DNA of 64,000 nucleotides from Delphinus delphis (taxonomy: Eukaryota > Chordata > Mammalia > Artiodactyla > Delphinidae), in contig NC_082696.1 in assembly GCF_949987515.2 (NCBI RefSeq), positions 39,957,126-40,021,125 of the forward strand, in the 5' to 3' direction. A program made the translations under genes and the position numbers. Shown here piece after piece: positions 46,265 through 57,233 of this stretch (position 1 is the stretch's first letter; the number at the start of each line of letters is the position of its first letter). Under the pieces are notes generated by a model. It searched no databases. It had not been told where the DNA came from and saw nothing but the letters and a program-made list of their open reading frames with translations.

Positions 46265-46455
46265 TTATGTCTGATCCAGAGGTTTCCAAACCTGGATGAA
46301 AATTAGAAACATTTAGGGGGACTGTTAAGATATGCTGATGCCTGGATTCACCCCAAGCCATTTGAAACAGAATCTTGGGGGCAAAGACTACTGTCTGTAT
46401 TTTGTAAAGAGGTCCCCAGTTGAATGTAAGGCAGTGAGAATTGAGAATCATTGGC
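46265..46455. repeat. hAT-Charlie MITE (MER5/MER20-like)
   Basis: 'ccagaggtttccaaacctgg', 'tatgctgatgcctggattca' and the closing 'gaattgagaatcattgg' match hAT MITE ends and interior. The near-palindromic design leaves strand unclear. Confidence 0.65.
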
Positions 46456-46654
46456 CTAAACTATGTTGTTCTTCCTTCTGATTAAGTCCATTTGTTCCAT
46501 TTCTGTCATCAGTGAATGTAGTAAATAGTGTATCAACTTTTATAGAATACCTTTATACATATTTAAAATCCACTATATGAGTAGTCTCTCAATTGCCCAT
46601 GTATTCCTAATTCATATCGTAGTAAAATCTGAGACCTGCATGGGAACTGTGAGG

Positions 46655-46790
46655 TGATTTTCTAAATTTTTTCATTTCACAAATGAGGACAGCAAGGCTA
46701 AGGGACATGAAATGACTTGACTGTGGCCTCTGTGAACTGGTGACCTTGTTGTAACCTCAGGGACACACTTGCCTTCACTACCAACTGTTC
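46655..46790 (-). repeat. Possible MIR fragment, antisense
   Basis: 'tttcacaaatgaggacagca' and 'aggctaagggacatgaaatg' resemble the antisense MIR core. Short and diverged. Confidence 0.5.
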
Positions 46791-48235
46791 TTTTCACTGT
46801 GTTGTATCACGTGAACTTGTTTATCATTTCCTAAATGTTCTATTTTCTAATCCTTTTCAAAATTCAGCTTCTGTGCTGAGCTTTAGATGAATAGTATAGT
46901 TAGAGAATTGCCATGCAGTTTCTCTAATCCATGCAGTATGTTTCTTTTCTTATCAGTCCTGCTGATTCAGACTACAATCTGGAGTGACTGTGACATTTTT
47001 CCTTGCTAGGTTAGCACTTTACCATGTAGTCCTCATTTTGTGTTTAATTCCTACTTTTTCTACTTTAAATGATGTTACATTTCATTTTACCTTGCTGTAT
47101 TTTTTCTACATATTTCTCTATACTTGTGACCTCAAACTTGTGACTTCTCTATACTTGTTATTTGGTATCATAATCAATGATCTATATTTCCTATGGTAAA
47201 CAATAAATCAGTTAATATTTTTCTAATATCCAATTTTATGAAGTCAAGTCATATGAAATACATGAGGTTTTAGCTTTTTATTTAAATCAATGGTCTTTCT
47301 GTAAACCAAACATGACTTTAATAAAAATCTCTACTTACCATGGACTCTGACATACACAAGAGATTTAACATATTTTACAATTTAAATTCCCTGTATTTCT
47401 TTATCTAAAATTAATTTTATATTGCTTCACACTGTAATTTCAGTAATACTATATAAACTACCTCTGGTGATCAAAAGAGTACGTAAAAATCCTATGTTTA
47501 TTAAATCAAAGATACCAGAAGTACCTACCTAATTCTACAGCTATTTCAGGGAAATTAAATACTCATAACTCTTTTATTTATACATGTTCAAAACTTATAT
47601 TTAAGTAAAAAGAATATAACATGGTAACATGATAAAATTGGATTTTGTGGCCAACAAATATTTATAGTTAAATAAAATACAATTAAAGGAATTAAAATTT
47701 AAGAAAATATAATTGCTTCTGCTTACTATTTCTGTAGCTTAGAAGACACATATTTTGGCCTGTTATTCAGAATAATAAATGTCAGGCTGAAGAGCAAACT
47801 CAACTATAAATCTATAGTTTAGGCCTGTGTACAAAATTTGGGTGTCAAAAAAGAATTTATCAGTACTGATGGGTCCTGTTAATTAAAGGAGCAGAGAAGC
47901 CCTACCTCAAGGACAGGTTCCTCTGAGATCTACAAAACACAGAGGATGGAGAGAAGAGAACTTCTAGGAAAATTAAGAAATGAGGAGGGCCAAGAAAAAG
48001 TGATGGTTCTCATCAGAATCACAAGACTTTAAAAAACAGGAATTAAGTGAGAAGTACAGAGACTGTCAAAATAAAGAAAGCAGGGAAAGAAATCAGGAGA
48101 TGAAGGCAAAAAGAATTTTGAGGAAATCCTAGACAGTCTAGTTAAAGTCATTCAATCAAAGCACTTTAGGAACATGTGAAAAAAAGTAGCATCAACCTAA
48201 GAGGTATTATGACTGAAAGATGAATAATTGAATGG
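46791..48235. other. Unassigned A+T-rich DNA
   Basis: Nothing recognised. The repeated phrase 'tctctatacttgtga' near 47120 is a small local duplication. Confidence 0.4.
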
Positions 48236-49218
48236 ATTTTATTACTTTAATTTTTTATTAAATATATTCTATGCTCAGAAGAGTGCACAGATTATGAGTG
48301 TAAAGCTTGATGGATTTTCACAAAGTGAACACACCTTTGAAACAAGGGCTCTGCTCAAAAAATAAAATGCTACCAGTATTCCAAAATGCCTCCATTTTCC
48401 CCCTTCTAGTCACTCCCCGCTCCAAAACTAAGCACTCTTCAACCTCTCACATCATGACTTAGTTCTGTCTGTACTTGAACTTTATATAAATGGAATAATA
48501 CAATGTTCTTTTTTGTGTTTTTCTTCTGCTTCTTAATATTATGTTTATGAGATTTGCCTATATTATCTGAATAATCTGTATTGTCTGAATAGTGCTGCTT
48601 TGAACATTCTAGATATTTTGTTTTGGTGAATATATGTATATATATTTATATGTATATATGTATATAAACATATGTATGTTTATATACATATATATTCACA
48701 TATATAGGAGAAAATTACAAGCTTGTAGTGAGGAATATATTCAGATTTAATAGATACTGAGAGTTCTAGTTGTTCCACATCTTCAGCAATAATAAGTAGA
48801 ACTGTCAGTCAGTATTCATTCATTCATCTTTGAAATTTTAGCCATTCTGCTAGTAGTGGTAACCCATTATGGAGTTAATTTGCATTTTCCTAATGACTAA
48901 TGAAATTGGGTTTTGCTTTGTTTTCTTTTGTTTTTGGTAAATGTATGAGTCATTGTTCAGTTCTCATCTTTAGATTATATTTTCAACTTTTTGTTATTGA
49001 TTATAAGAGTTCTTTTTATATTCTGGAAACAACTTCTTTCTAGGATATTTGTATTGCAAATGTTTATTTCATCCTATGAATTGTCTTTTTACCCTCTTAG
49101 TGATATATTTTGATGAACAGAAGTTCTTAATATATTCAAATATATCCATGATAGTAGTTTTTGTGTCCTGTCTTAGATATCTTTACCTTATTTGCTCTTA
49201 TGATATTCACCTATACTT
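48236..49218 (-). repeat. Old L1 3' fragment, antisense
   Basis: 'tataaatggaataatacaat', 'gagatttgcctatattatct', 'tgcattttcctaatgactaa' and 'ttttatattctggaaacaac' follow the antisense of old L1 late ORF2 and 3'UTR. A TATATG run at 48632-48705 interrupts it. Confidence 0.75.
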
Positions 49219-49230
49219 AACTATACTTCA

Positions 49231-49361
49231 GGGAATTCCCTGGCGGTGCAGTGGTTAGGAGTCTGTGCTCTCACTGCTGAGAGCCCGGGTTCAATCCCTG
49301 GTAGGGGAACTAAGATCCTACAAGCTGTGTGGCACAGCCAAAACAAACAAACAAAACACAA
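49231..49361 (+). mobile_element. tRNA-derived SINE, short ancestral type
   Basis: Head 'gggaattccctggcggtgca' and B-box-like 'ggttcaatccc', then a short body ending in (CAAA)n. It lacks the middle domain of the other SINEs. The duplication 'aactatacttca' is perfect (49219-49230, 49362-49373). It lies in or at the edge of an old L1. Confidence 0.93.
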
Positions 49362-49399
49362 AACTATACTTCAAGCAAAAAGTGGTTAGAAAAAGAATA

Positions 49400-49830
49400 G
49401 GGTAATAAGTACATACAAAGCAGAGATTAAAAAGAATAACAAAATTCTATAACAAACTAAAAAGTTAAAGGAAATTGTCATAATAATATAGATGTATAAT
49501 TAAACAAAATTTTTATTGTCACTCTAACAATTCCAGAAGTTGAATCAGAAGGGAAAATCATTCCATAAGTAATCACAAGGCCCAGATGAAATTATAGTCA
49601 GTTCTATCAAACATTCAAGGTAAGCTTTATTTCACTCTTTTATATACATTTCAGAGGATAGGAGTGGAAATACTCTTCATAATCTGAGACCAACATAAAA
49701 TTGATATAAAATCTGAACTTGGACAGAACAAAAAATAAAAAGGGAAGGCCAGTCAACACTCCCTAATGAAACCCCATACTAAGCCTCTAGAAAGTCAAGA
49801 TCTGTCAGTAATTTAACTACCTGTTAAGAA
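49400..49830 (+). repeat. Old L1 fragment, ORF2 region
   Basis: 'ggcccagatgaaattatagt', 'atcaaacattcaaggtaag' and 'gggaaggccagtcaacactc' match the RT-side part of ORF2 in very diverged form. Confidence 0.55.
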
Positions 49831-50941
49831 TAAACTCAGCACTCTCCAAAGGAATACAACAAAATGCAGAGTTTCTAAAAGAGATCACCTGTTTTATGAT
49901 ATATAATTGTAAGATATGTTACCTTGTAAAAATATAAAATAATTCTAATTTTGATTAATCATGGGAGTTGCAATTTAGATTTAATTAGAAGATAGCATGA
50001 AGGCATGTAAATCACTTTTTTCCTCCCAAAGCACTCTGCAGGAACCAGATATCCAAAAGAAACCTCCAAATAATCTGCATTTCTGAAATTATTCCAGATA
50101 TTTCGTTAACCTATAAAATTACAATTAATATGTCATTTTCTCTGTTACATTTATATGCATATTTGAGTGAGTAATTTTGTATTAAGTGTAGACTTGCGGA
50201 CAAATAAGAGGCTTCAGCCAACAATGCCTTAAATTTATTCAAGCTAGAATGATTGAAGAACTAAGGTTTTAAAAATGCTTCCTTCATTGCTTTGCACTTT
50301 TTGAATTTATTGCTATACTTAATGTGATTCTTTAAGTTATGGAGAATTAGTGTATAGACTCTAGAGTAATGCAAATGTTTTCCCTGATTCTCTAATTTAT
50401 GTCAAGTGGCATATTACCTTGAACATAAGGTAGTGTTGAAATTAAGTTAAATTGTATTACATTTCACAACCTGTAATAATGGCATAACTGAATCATAGTT
50501 ATTATATTTAGTACATTTTACTTGCCTTAAAAAGAATTTGAGATCTACTGACAATTATGTTACATTTAATACATCTTATTCTCAAGTTTGAGGAAAATTA
50601 AAAAATTATAAAAATATAAAATAACTAGAGAACATAATGCACAGGCTTGTACATTTTTTGGCCCTTTCTCTCCAAATAAAAACAACTATTTATATTACGT
50701 TTTTTACATGATACACCAAGACAAAAGAAAAAATATCCAAAAAGAAAAAGAAAATTATGATTAGTATTTTATGTATGTAGTGAATATGGGCACATATTGT
50801 TACCTGTGTTCTCATAATTGTCAAATACAGATGACCTGTAATAAGTAACAGGTGAAAGGAAAAAGCATATATTTATAACTAAGCAAAGTGAAAGACATAG
50901 GTTTACTACAGTGACAATGGATGGAATTGTCTGTACAACAG
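49831..50941. other. Unassigned A+T-rich DNA
   Basis: No gene or repeat recognised. Confidence 0.4.
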
Positions 50942-50943
50942 TA

Positions 50944-51024
50944 CTGGGTTGGCCAAAAAGTTTGTTGGGGTTTTTCCGTTAAGAAGTTATGGAAAAACCT
51001 GAATGAACTTTTTGGCCAACCCAA
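50944..51024. mobile_element. Mariner-type MITE, second copy
   Basis: An 81-bp hairpin-like element with inverted ends around 'gggttggccaaaaagtt', flanked by TA (50942-50943, 51025-51026). Inner parts also pair ('gggtttttcc' and 'ggaaaaacc'), as in other mariner MITEs of mammals. Confidence 0.94.
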
Positions 51025-51026
51025 TA

Positions 51027-52435
51027 ATATAATCAGTCAGTTAAGACATTTCAATCAAACATACTTTTAAAATAAACTGTACAGTGTCTTAAGCTGATTT
51101 CAGCTCTTACTCTACTAATAGGAGTCACTGCTTTCAGCTTTATTAAGCCTCCCCTCATTAATGGTCAACTGGAGGAGAGTCTGTGTTACTTTCAGAAAGC
51201 ATTATAAATAAGTAAACTATGTGATGATTTAAGTACACTCTACAGACATTTATTTATTTTAGATTAATTTACTACTAGCAATGTAGAAATTCAGAATGTA
51301 AATTTCCTCTTGAAAATGTTTTAAGTTGGTTGCTCCACAATTATCCATAATGTGCTACATAAAGTGTTATAATACAATAATAAGGTTGATATAAATACAT
51401 CTCTCACTTAAATGTAAGGGTCATGACACTTCCTAAATATATCTCAGCACCCCATCTCATATAATACCTTCATAAATATTTAGTTTCAAGTTAAAAACAT
51501 AACAACCCCTTCCTTTTGTTTTTCTAAAGTCATCCTATATAGAACTCACTGCAGTAGCTGTCACGCCACATGTTTCTATGCAGAGTGCCATGGCTCAAAA
51601 AAATATTTAAAAGCACAGCTGTTATTAGTGTCTTTGGAAGGTTTAATTTAGATCTGTTAATTTGACAACTTATAAACAGCTTCTGTTTTTCTGTAAACTA
51701 GGCCACCGTATTTAGCAACACAACAAATTTGCCCAGAATTATAAATCAGCAGTGCAAAACATTTATATTTTTATCTTCTTTCATAACAGACAGACATACT
51801 AGTTTAAAGAATCATTGAGTACCTCAGCAAAAGATCCTCAAGGATTTTCACTTATTCAATATAAACACAATACATTTTGTTTCATTTTATATTTTTAATC
51901 AAATGCAGTAAAGATTTTACCCAGCTATAGGGAGGGAATTTTTTTTATTGTATAGTGATTAAATAGTAGTACTATTAATAGTACTACTAAATAGTACTAC
52001 TTAAAAATTGTTTTTTCAGGAATAGGGAAATATAATGAGTCTTAACACTATGATTGATTATATTAAGAAACTTTGTAAAAGATTCATTCAGCCTTTTAAG
52101 GCCATCACTTAAACAATTTCCACTCAAGGATTGTGCTAGGAGTTGCAAACAGTATAAAAATCTTATTTTCTTGAATAATAATTATGTTTCAGAAAGTAAA
52201 ATAAATAAATTAAAATAAATAATAATATCCAATTATATAATTTGCTTATCTCATATTTTGTGCTAGTGCTATATAAGTGGAAATAATTCTTGTTGTTAAG
52301 GAAGCCCCAGGATAGAAAGGAATAGAAGAAGTAAAAAAACAGCTAAAGTAAGTATGAAACCACTAGAATTATTAGTATAAACACATCTATATAAAATGCT
52401 ATGTGAGAGAAGCTACGGAGACACTGAAGAACATA
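51027..52435. other. Unassigned A+T-rich DNA
   Basis: No gene recognised. Contains the palindrome at 51964-51989. Confidence 0.4.
51964..51989. repeat. 26-bp perfect palindrome
   Basis: The 13-bp half 'tagtagtactatt' is followed directly by its reverse complement. A further copy of 'atagtactact' follows at 51991-52001. Confidence 0.95.
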
Positions 52436-52992
52436 GACTAACAGAAACATGAACTGAAAATTCAAACAAAATTAAACATCATAAGTCATTGGGGAAACAC
52501 ATCAAAATAATAATGAGATATCCATATACACCTATTAGAATGGCTGAAATTTAAAAGATTGACCATACCAAGTGTTGGTGGTAGTGCAGAGGAGCTAAAA
52601 CTCTCACACACTGTTGGTGGGAATGTAAACTAGTACAACCACTTTAACAAATATACGCTACCGTATCATCTAGCCATTTCGCTTCTCGGTTTCTACCCAA
52701 GGAAAAAGAAAACATTGTCCATATAAAGACTTGTGCATGAGAGTTTGTAGCAGCTTTCTTTGTAATAGCCAAAAACTGGAGCAACCCAAATGCTCATCAA
52801 CAGGTGAATGGGTGAACAAATTGTGATGTAGTAACTCAATGGAATATTACTGAATAATAAAATGGAATGAACTATTGATACATGCAATAACATATGGATT
52901 TCAAAATAGTTATACTGAGTGAAAGAAGCCAGACAGAAATTGGTATATACTATATGATTCCATTTATATAAAATTCTACAAAATGAAATGCA

Positions 52993-53575
52993 TTACTTTT
53001 CTGTTGATACATGATAAAATACCACAAATTTAGCATCCTAAAACAGCATACATTTATTATCTCAGTTTCCATGTGTCAGGAATTCTAACACGGCTTAACT
53101 TGATCCTCTGTTTAGGGTATCACAAGATTGTAATCAAGGCATCAGTGAGGTCTAGTGGCTCATCTAAGGCTCAGGGTCCTCTTCCAAGCTCACTTAGTTG
53201 ATGACCAAATTCATTTCCTTATAGGTGTGAGACTGAAATTCTTCTATTTGGCCACTCTCAGTTCTTAGAGCTCTCATTCTCTACACCCCACCCCAAGTTT
53301 CTCATCACGTGGCCCTGACATACCAAGAAGCAGCTTACTTCTTCAAAGCTAGCAAAAGAGTCACTCTACTTTGCTAAGATGGAGTCTTAGCAAAGTAGAG
53401 TGTCTTATGTCTTACATAACATAACATAACCAAGGCAGTGATTATCTCATCACCTTTTCCATAGGCTGTTGGCTAGAAGCAAGTCACAGGTTCTGCTCAC
53501 GCATCAGGAGACAAGATTATAAAGGGGGTCACTCAAAGAATGTCATTTGAGTATCCTGCCCATCACGTCTATAGT
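52993..53575 (-). repeat. MaLR/ERVL-type LTR inside old L1
   Basis: 'cttttctgttgatacatgat', 'taaaataccacaaatttagc', 'tttattatctcagtttccat', 'gaagcaagtcacaggttctg' and 'gagtatcctgcccatc' follow an MLT-like antisense LTR order. Strongly diverged, so family is tentative. Confidence 0.55.
53362..53402. repeat. 18-bp perfect inverted repeat, 5-nt spacer
   Basis: Left arm 'cactctactttgctaaga' (53362-53379), spacer 'tggag', right arm its exact reverse complement (53385-53402). It lies within the LTR remnant. Confidence 0.97.
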
Positions 53576-53800
53576 GAGAGAGAAAGCAAATCAGTTGTTG
53601 CCTTGTGATGGGTAGTAAATGGAGAAGGTCAAAAGGGAGGCATTATAAAGTCACATGAGGAAACTTTTGGAGGCAATAAACATAATTGTTATCTTGATCA
53701 TGGTGATGATTTCATAAGCCAATGTGCCAAATACATCAAATTTATATTATGTCAAACTTACCAAATTTAAGCATGTTGCTTATTGTATATCAGTTATATT

Positions 53801-54234
53801 TGCCAATTATATCCCAAATTGTTCACAAATACATATGTGTGTTTTCTTGTTTTTAGAAAAAGAGAACAATAGATAAACCAGAAACTAATGAAAAAGCTTA
53901 CAGGATACAGGATCGATGGGAATGGGGTAGAGGGCATTGAGATTACAGCAAGACTTCTCTGTGCATAAGTTCCCATACGTTTTTTCTTTTACATTCTAAC
54001 AATATTTTAAATATTAAAAAAATTAGATAAGACAAAATTATTTACAAACAGAAATAAATATGAATTAATTCAAATATCTTGTCAACCTGGTATTTTAACT
54101 TGTGCACTGTTTCATATTGTTTTATAGAACAAAAAAGTGCAAAAATAATTGAGCTTAAGTTAGTAGGTTAGTTTTTATTTGTACTACAGATGTAATTTTG
54201 AAACACTTTTGTGTATTGTAGGATGGGGCAGTGT
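53801..54234. other. Unassigned A+T-rich DNA
   Basis: No gene or repeat recognised. Confidence 0.4.
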
Positions 54235-54587
54235 GTAAAAATGTTGATATTTAGCCATTTTTAAGTGTACAGTTCAGTGCATTAAGTACATTCACATTGT
54301 TGTGCTACCATCACCGCCATCCATCTCCAGAACTTTCATCTTCCCAAACTGAGACTCCATACTCAATAAATAATAACTCCTTATTCTGCCCTACCAGCAG
54401 CCTCTGGCAAACACCATTATACTGTCTCTATGAGTTTGACTACTCTAGGTACCTCATATAAGTGGAATTATACAGTACCTGTCCTTTTATGACCAACTTG
54501 TTTAATTTAGCCTAATGACTTCAAGGTTCATCCTCATGTTGTAGAATGTGTCAGAATTTCCTTTTTTGTTAAGGCTGAATAATATCC

Positions 54588-54591
54588 ATAT

Positions 54592-54640
<49 letters not shown>

Positions 54641-54642
54641 TT
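54588..54642. repeat. (TA)n(TG)n(TA)n compound microsatellite
   Basis: TG-rich core at 54605-54626 between TA runs, grown inside the L1 remnant. Confidence 0.92.
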
Positions 54643-54921
54643 CACATTTTTTAATCCATTCGTTAATTGATGGATACTTGGGTTGCTTCACATTTTGGCT
54701 ATTGTGAATAATGCTGCTGTGAACATAGGTGTTCAAGTCTCTGCTTTCAGTTCATTTGAGTATTTCCCAGAAGTAGAATGGCTGCATCACATAGTAATCC
54801 TTTCTTTAATTTTTGAGGAACCACCACCTTGTTTTCCTCAGTGGCTTCACCATTTTACATTTCCACCAGCAACAGCACAACTGTTCCAATTTCTCAACAT
54901 CCCTGTCAACACTTGTTATCT

Positions 54922-55001
54922 TTTTCTTTCTTCTTTCTTTCTCCCTTTCCTCTCCTCTCCTCTCCTCTCCTCTCCTTTCTTTTCCTTTCCTTTCTCTTGT
55001 T
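54922..55001. repeat. Pure pyrimidine tract (CTTT/CTCTC units)
   Basis: About 80 bases of C and T with a (TCTCC)n core near 54950-54976. It replaces the corresponding L1 sequence. Such mirror-like polypyrimidine DNA can adopt triplex (H-DNA) form. Confidence 0.9.
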
Positions 55002-55370
55002 TTGACAGTAGCCACCCTAATGGGGTGTGAGGTGGTATCTCATTTCGGTTTTGATTTGCGTTTCTCTATGATTAGTAATGTTTAGCTTCTTTTCATGTGC
55101 TTATTTGCTGTATATCTTCTTTGGAGAAATGACTATTAATAATTTAATAATTTTGATGTTGTCCAGTCTATCTATCTTTGTTTTTGTTGCCTGTGCTTTT
55201 GGTGTCAAATCCAAGAAAGCATTGCCAAATCCAATGCCATGAAGTTTTCCCATGTGTTTAATTGTGGCATTGAATTTTTATTGCAGATATCATTATGAAT
55301 CTGTGGCTATGTGTGTGTGTGTTCCTTCCCACTGACTAATCATAAAAGAAATGACACCTTAGAGCAGTGT

Positions 55371-55530
55371 GTATTTATTTTTTTCATTTTTAAAAATTGA
55401 AATATAGTTGATTAACAATGTTGTGTCAATTTCTGCTGTACAGCAAAGTGATTCAGTTATACATATATATACATTCTTTTTTTAATATTCTTTTCCATTA
55501 TGGTTTATCATAGGATATTGAATATAGATC
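55371..55530 (-). mobile_element. L1 3' end fragment, antisense
   Basis: 'gaaatatagttgattaacaa', 'gctgtacagcaaagtgattc' and 'ataggatattgaatatagat' match the 3'UTR type also seen at 41697-42021. The target duplication was not identified. Confidence 0.85.
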
Positions 55531-55571
55531 TCCGTGGACATTTTTAAACTGATCCAAAGGTGCAGAAAAAG

Positions 55572-55800
55572 AGAGTGCAGACTAATTCAAGCCTGCCAGA
55601 CCTGTCACTCCATTGGTGTGAGAGTTTGGGAAAGTTACTGAACCTCTTTGTGCCTCTGGGCATCTCTAAAATAGAGATGCTAATAAAACTTACCCCAACA
55701 GATGTTGGCAGAGATATAAATGACATAATATATTAAAACACATAGAACACTGCCTAGCACATAGTGAGTCCTCAGTAAATGTCCATTCATATTATTAGAT
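55572..55800 (+). repeat. MIR SINE, sense
   Basis: 'gggaaagttactgaacctct', 'ctctaaaatagagatgctaa' and 'gcctagcacatagtgagtcc' follow MIR order. Confidence 0.8.
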
Positions 55801-56464
55801 TTACTAGTAATATTATTGCCAGATTGGGGTTTTATTGGTGGAGGATTTATGAGTACTGAGGCTTGAAAGTTAGTATTCTGAAATCAGCCTTTCATGCTAT
55901 AAATATGGATGGCTACCAATATCACAACTACAGAAGAAAATATAACAGCATAGAATTGATTTTACATGTAAGTCTATAAATAATTTGCAGCGTCTCTTTC
56001 GTTGCCAATGAAAGTTTAAATCATTTCCAACTAGCCAGCTAAGTACTCCTCATTATCTTAAGATGAAATTTAAGAATACAAGTAGTGAAACCATTGCCAT
56101 TGCCTTACCGGAGTCTGTCAAGTATATAAGGCACTCTCAGCAACCTAAGAAACAGCTTGGAGAAATAATCCTACTAGAGGCCTTGACGCCAAAGGGTAAT
56201 TAAAGTTGGGCTCTGAGCCACATGTGAAAAGTCTGTTTCATCCTTCTAATTAATGACTGCATTACTACCTCATCCTGTTGTGGCATGGGACCTCAGCAGA
56301 ATTAGCACCACTATAAATCGCATTAAGATAAGTTTCCATCATCGCCATGGCCAACACATAGTTAGTTTAACTTTACGAGGCAGTAAATACACCCCATAAT
56401 ATTGTTGAGCATCAACATTGACATTTTGACTGTATAGCAAGGAAGCATTTCACAAAACAGGTAT
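55801..56464. other. Unassigned DNA
   Basis: Not recognised as repeat. Less A-run-rich than its neighbours. Confidence 0.4.
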
Positions 56465-56842
56465 TTACAACATGCTTGGAGGAGCTTCATTTCCAAAGAT
56501 GTTGATAACTGAGGAAGCTTCATACTGTACACCACCTATTTTTTCTGTTGCACAGATTCTAGGCAATTTAAATTTATGTTGCATAAAATTTCTCTCTGCA
56601 AAATAAGCTTTTTTTATTATTGAAAAGTAAGATAGGTAATCTGAGATTTCTCTGAACATTTCATTTTTAGTGGTTCCATTTAATTCAAAACCATTCATTT
56701 TAGCACAGAAAAAGGCTTCAGCATCATCTCTATGTATATAATTGAGGATTATATTTGTCAGAAGACATTGGTTTTTATTTGTTGTTTCGTTGGTCGATTT
56801 TTTGTTCCTTTCAAGCACATTGTATCCAGCCAATTCATGCAA
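56465..56842 (-). other. Unrecognised 125-codon open frame outside repeats
   Basis: Among the longest open frames not explained by a repeat I recognise. The protein is mixed in composition, with parts such as 'NIILNYIHRDDAEAFFCAKM' and 'ERNFMQHKFKLPRICATEK', and no signal peptide, membrane segment or known motif. The same frame stays open about 10 codons further upstream. I see no poly-A, target duplication or clear splice sites. It could be chance, a decayed coding exon or part of an unnamed transposon; I do not assign a function. Confidence 0.2.
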
Positions 56843-57187
56843 ATCTGGAACGTATCTCTCTTTATCAATCTAGTTTGATTAAACTCTTAGTATTATTTTT
56901 GAATTTCAAGCTTAACTCACATTTAAGATTTGATGCTTTATTTGAAACTAAAACTTAGAATGGTATTCCATAAAAGAAATTTGCAATGTACAGTCAATTC
57001 TGTACAGTCAATTCATGCTTGTCTGGAAAATGTGGATTTGTTCCATCGGGATTGATATGTTAGAAAAAAAATTAAGCATTACTGAATATTCACTTGTTTA
57101 TGTGCCATTTCATTCAGAAAAAACACTGGATGAATGCAGAAACCTTAACTTGGATGAGCCAAGTTTCATAGGGGTGCACAAAATGCA
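56843..57187. other. Unassigned DNA with 14-bp tandem duplication
   Basis: 'tgtacagtcaattc' occurs twice in exact tandem (56987-57000, 57001-57014). The plus frame 57015-57221 is unrecognised; an old DNA transposon is possible. Confidence 0.4.
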
Positions 57188-57233
57188 CACACATGCACCT
57201 CAAATTAGGTACCTAATTTGAGGTGCATGTGTG
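57188..57233. repeat. 46-bp perfect palindrome without spacer
   Basis: Twenty-three bases on each side of the centre 57210/57211 are exact reverse complements, with no spacer. The centre reads 'aattaggtacctaatt' and the outer ends are 'cacacatgcacc' and 'ggtgcatgtgtg'. Confidence 0.98.

Larger units (their letters stand above)
52436..53800 (+). repeat. Old L1 late ORF2 and 3'UTR, split by an LTR
   Basis: 'cacctattagaatggctgaa', 'cacactgttggtgggaatgt', 'aactcaatggaatattactg' and 'gtgaaagaagccagacagaa' are late ORF2 and following sequence. L1 resumes at about 53576 ('aatcagttgttgccttgtga'). Confidence 0.8.
54235..55300 (-). repeat. Old L1 3' part, antisense
   Basis: 'ttaagtgtacagttcagtgc', 'tgctaccatcaccgccatcc', 'tttggctattgtgaataatg', 'gtatttcccagaagtagaat' and 'ggtatctcatttcggttttg' are in antisense L1 order. 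Two simple repeats have expanded within it. Confidence 0.88.
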
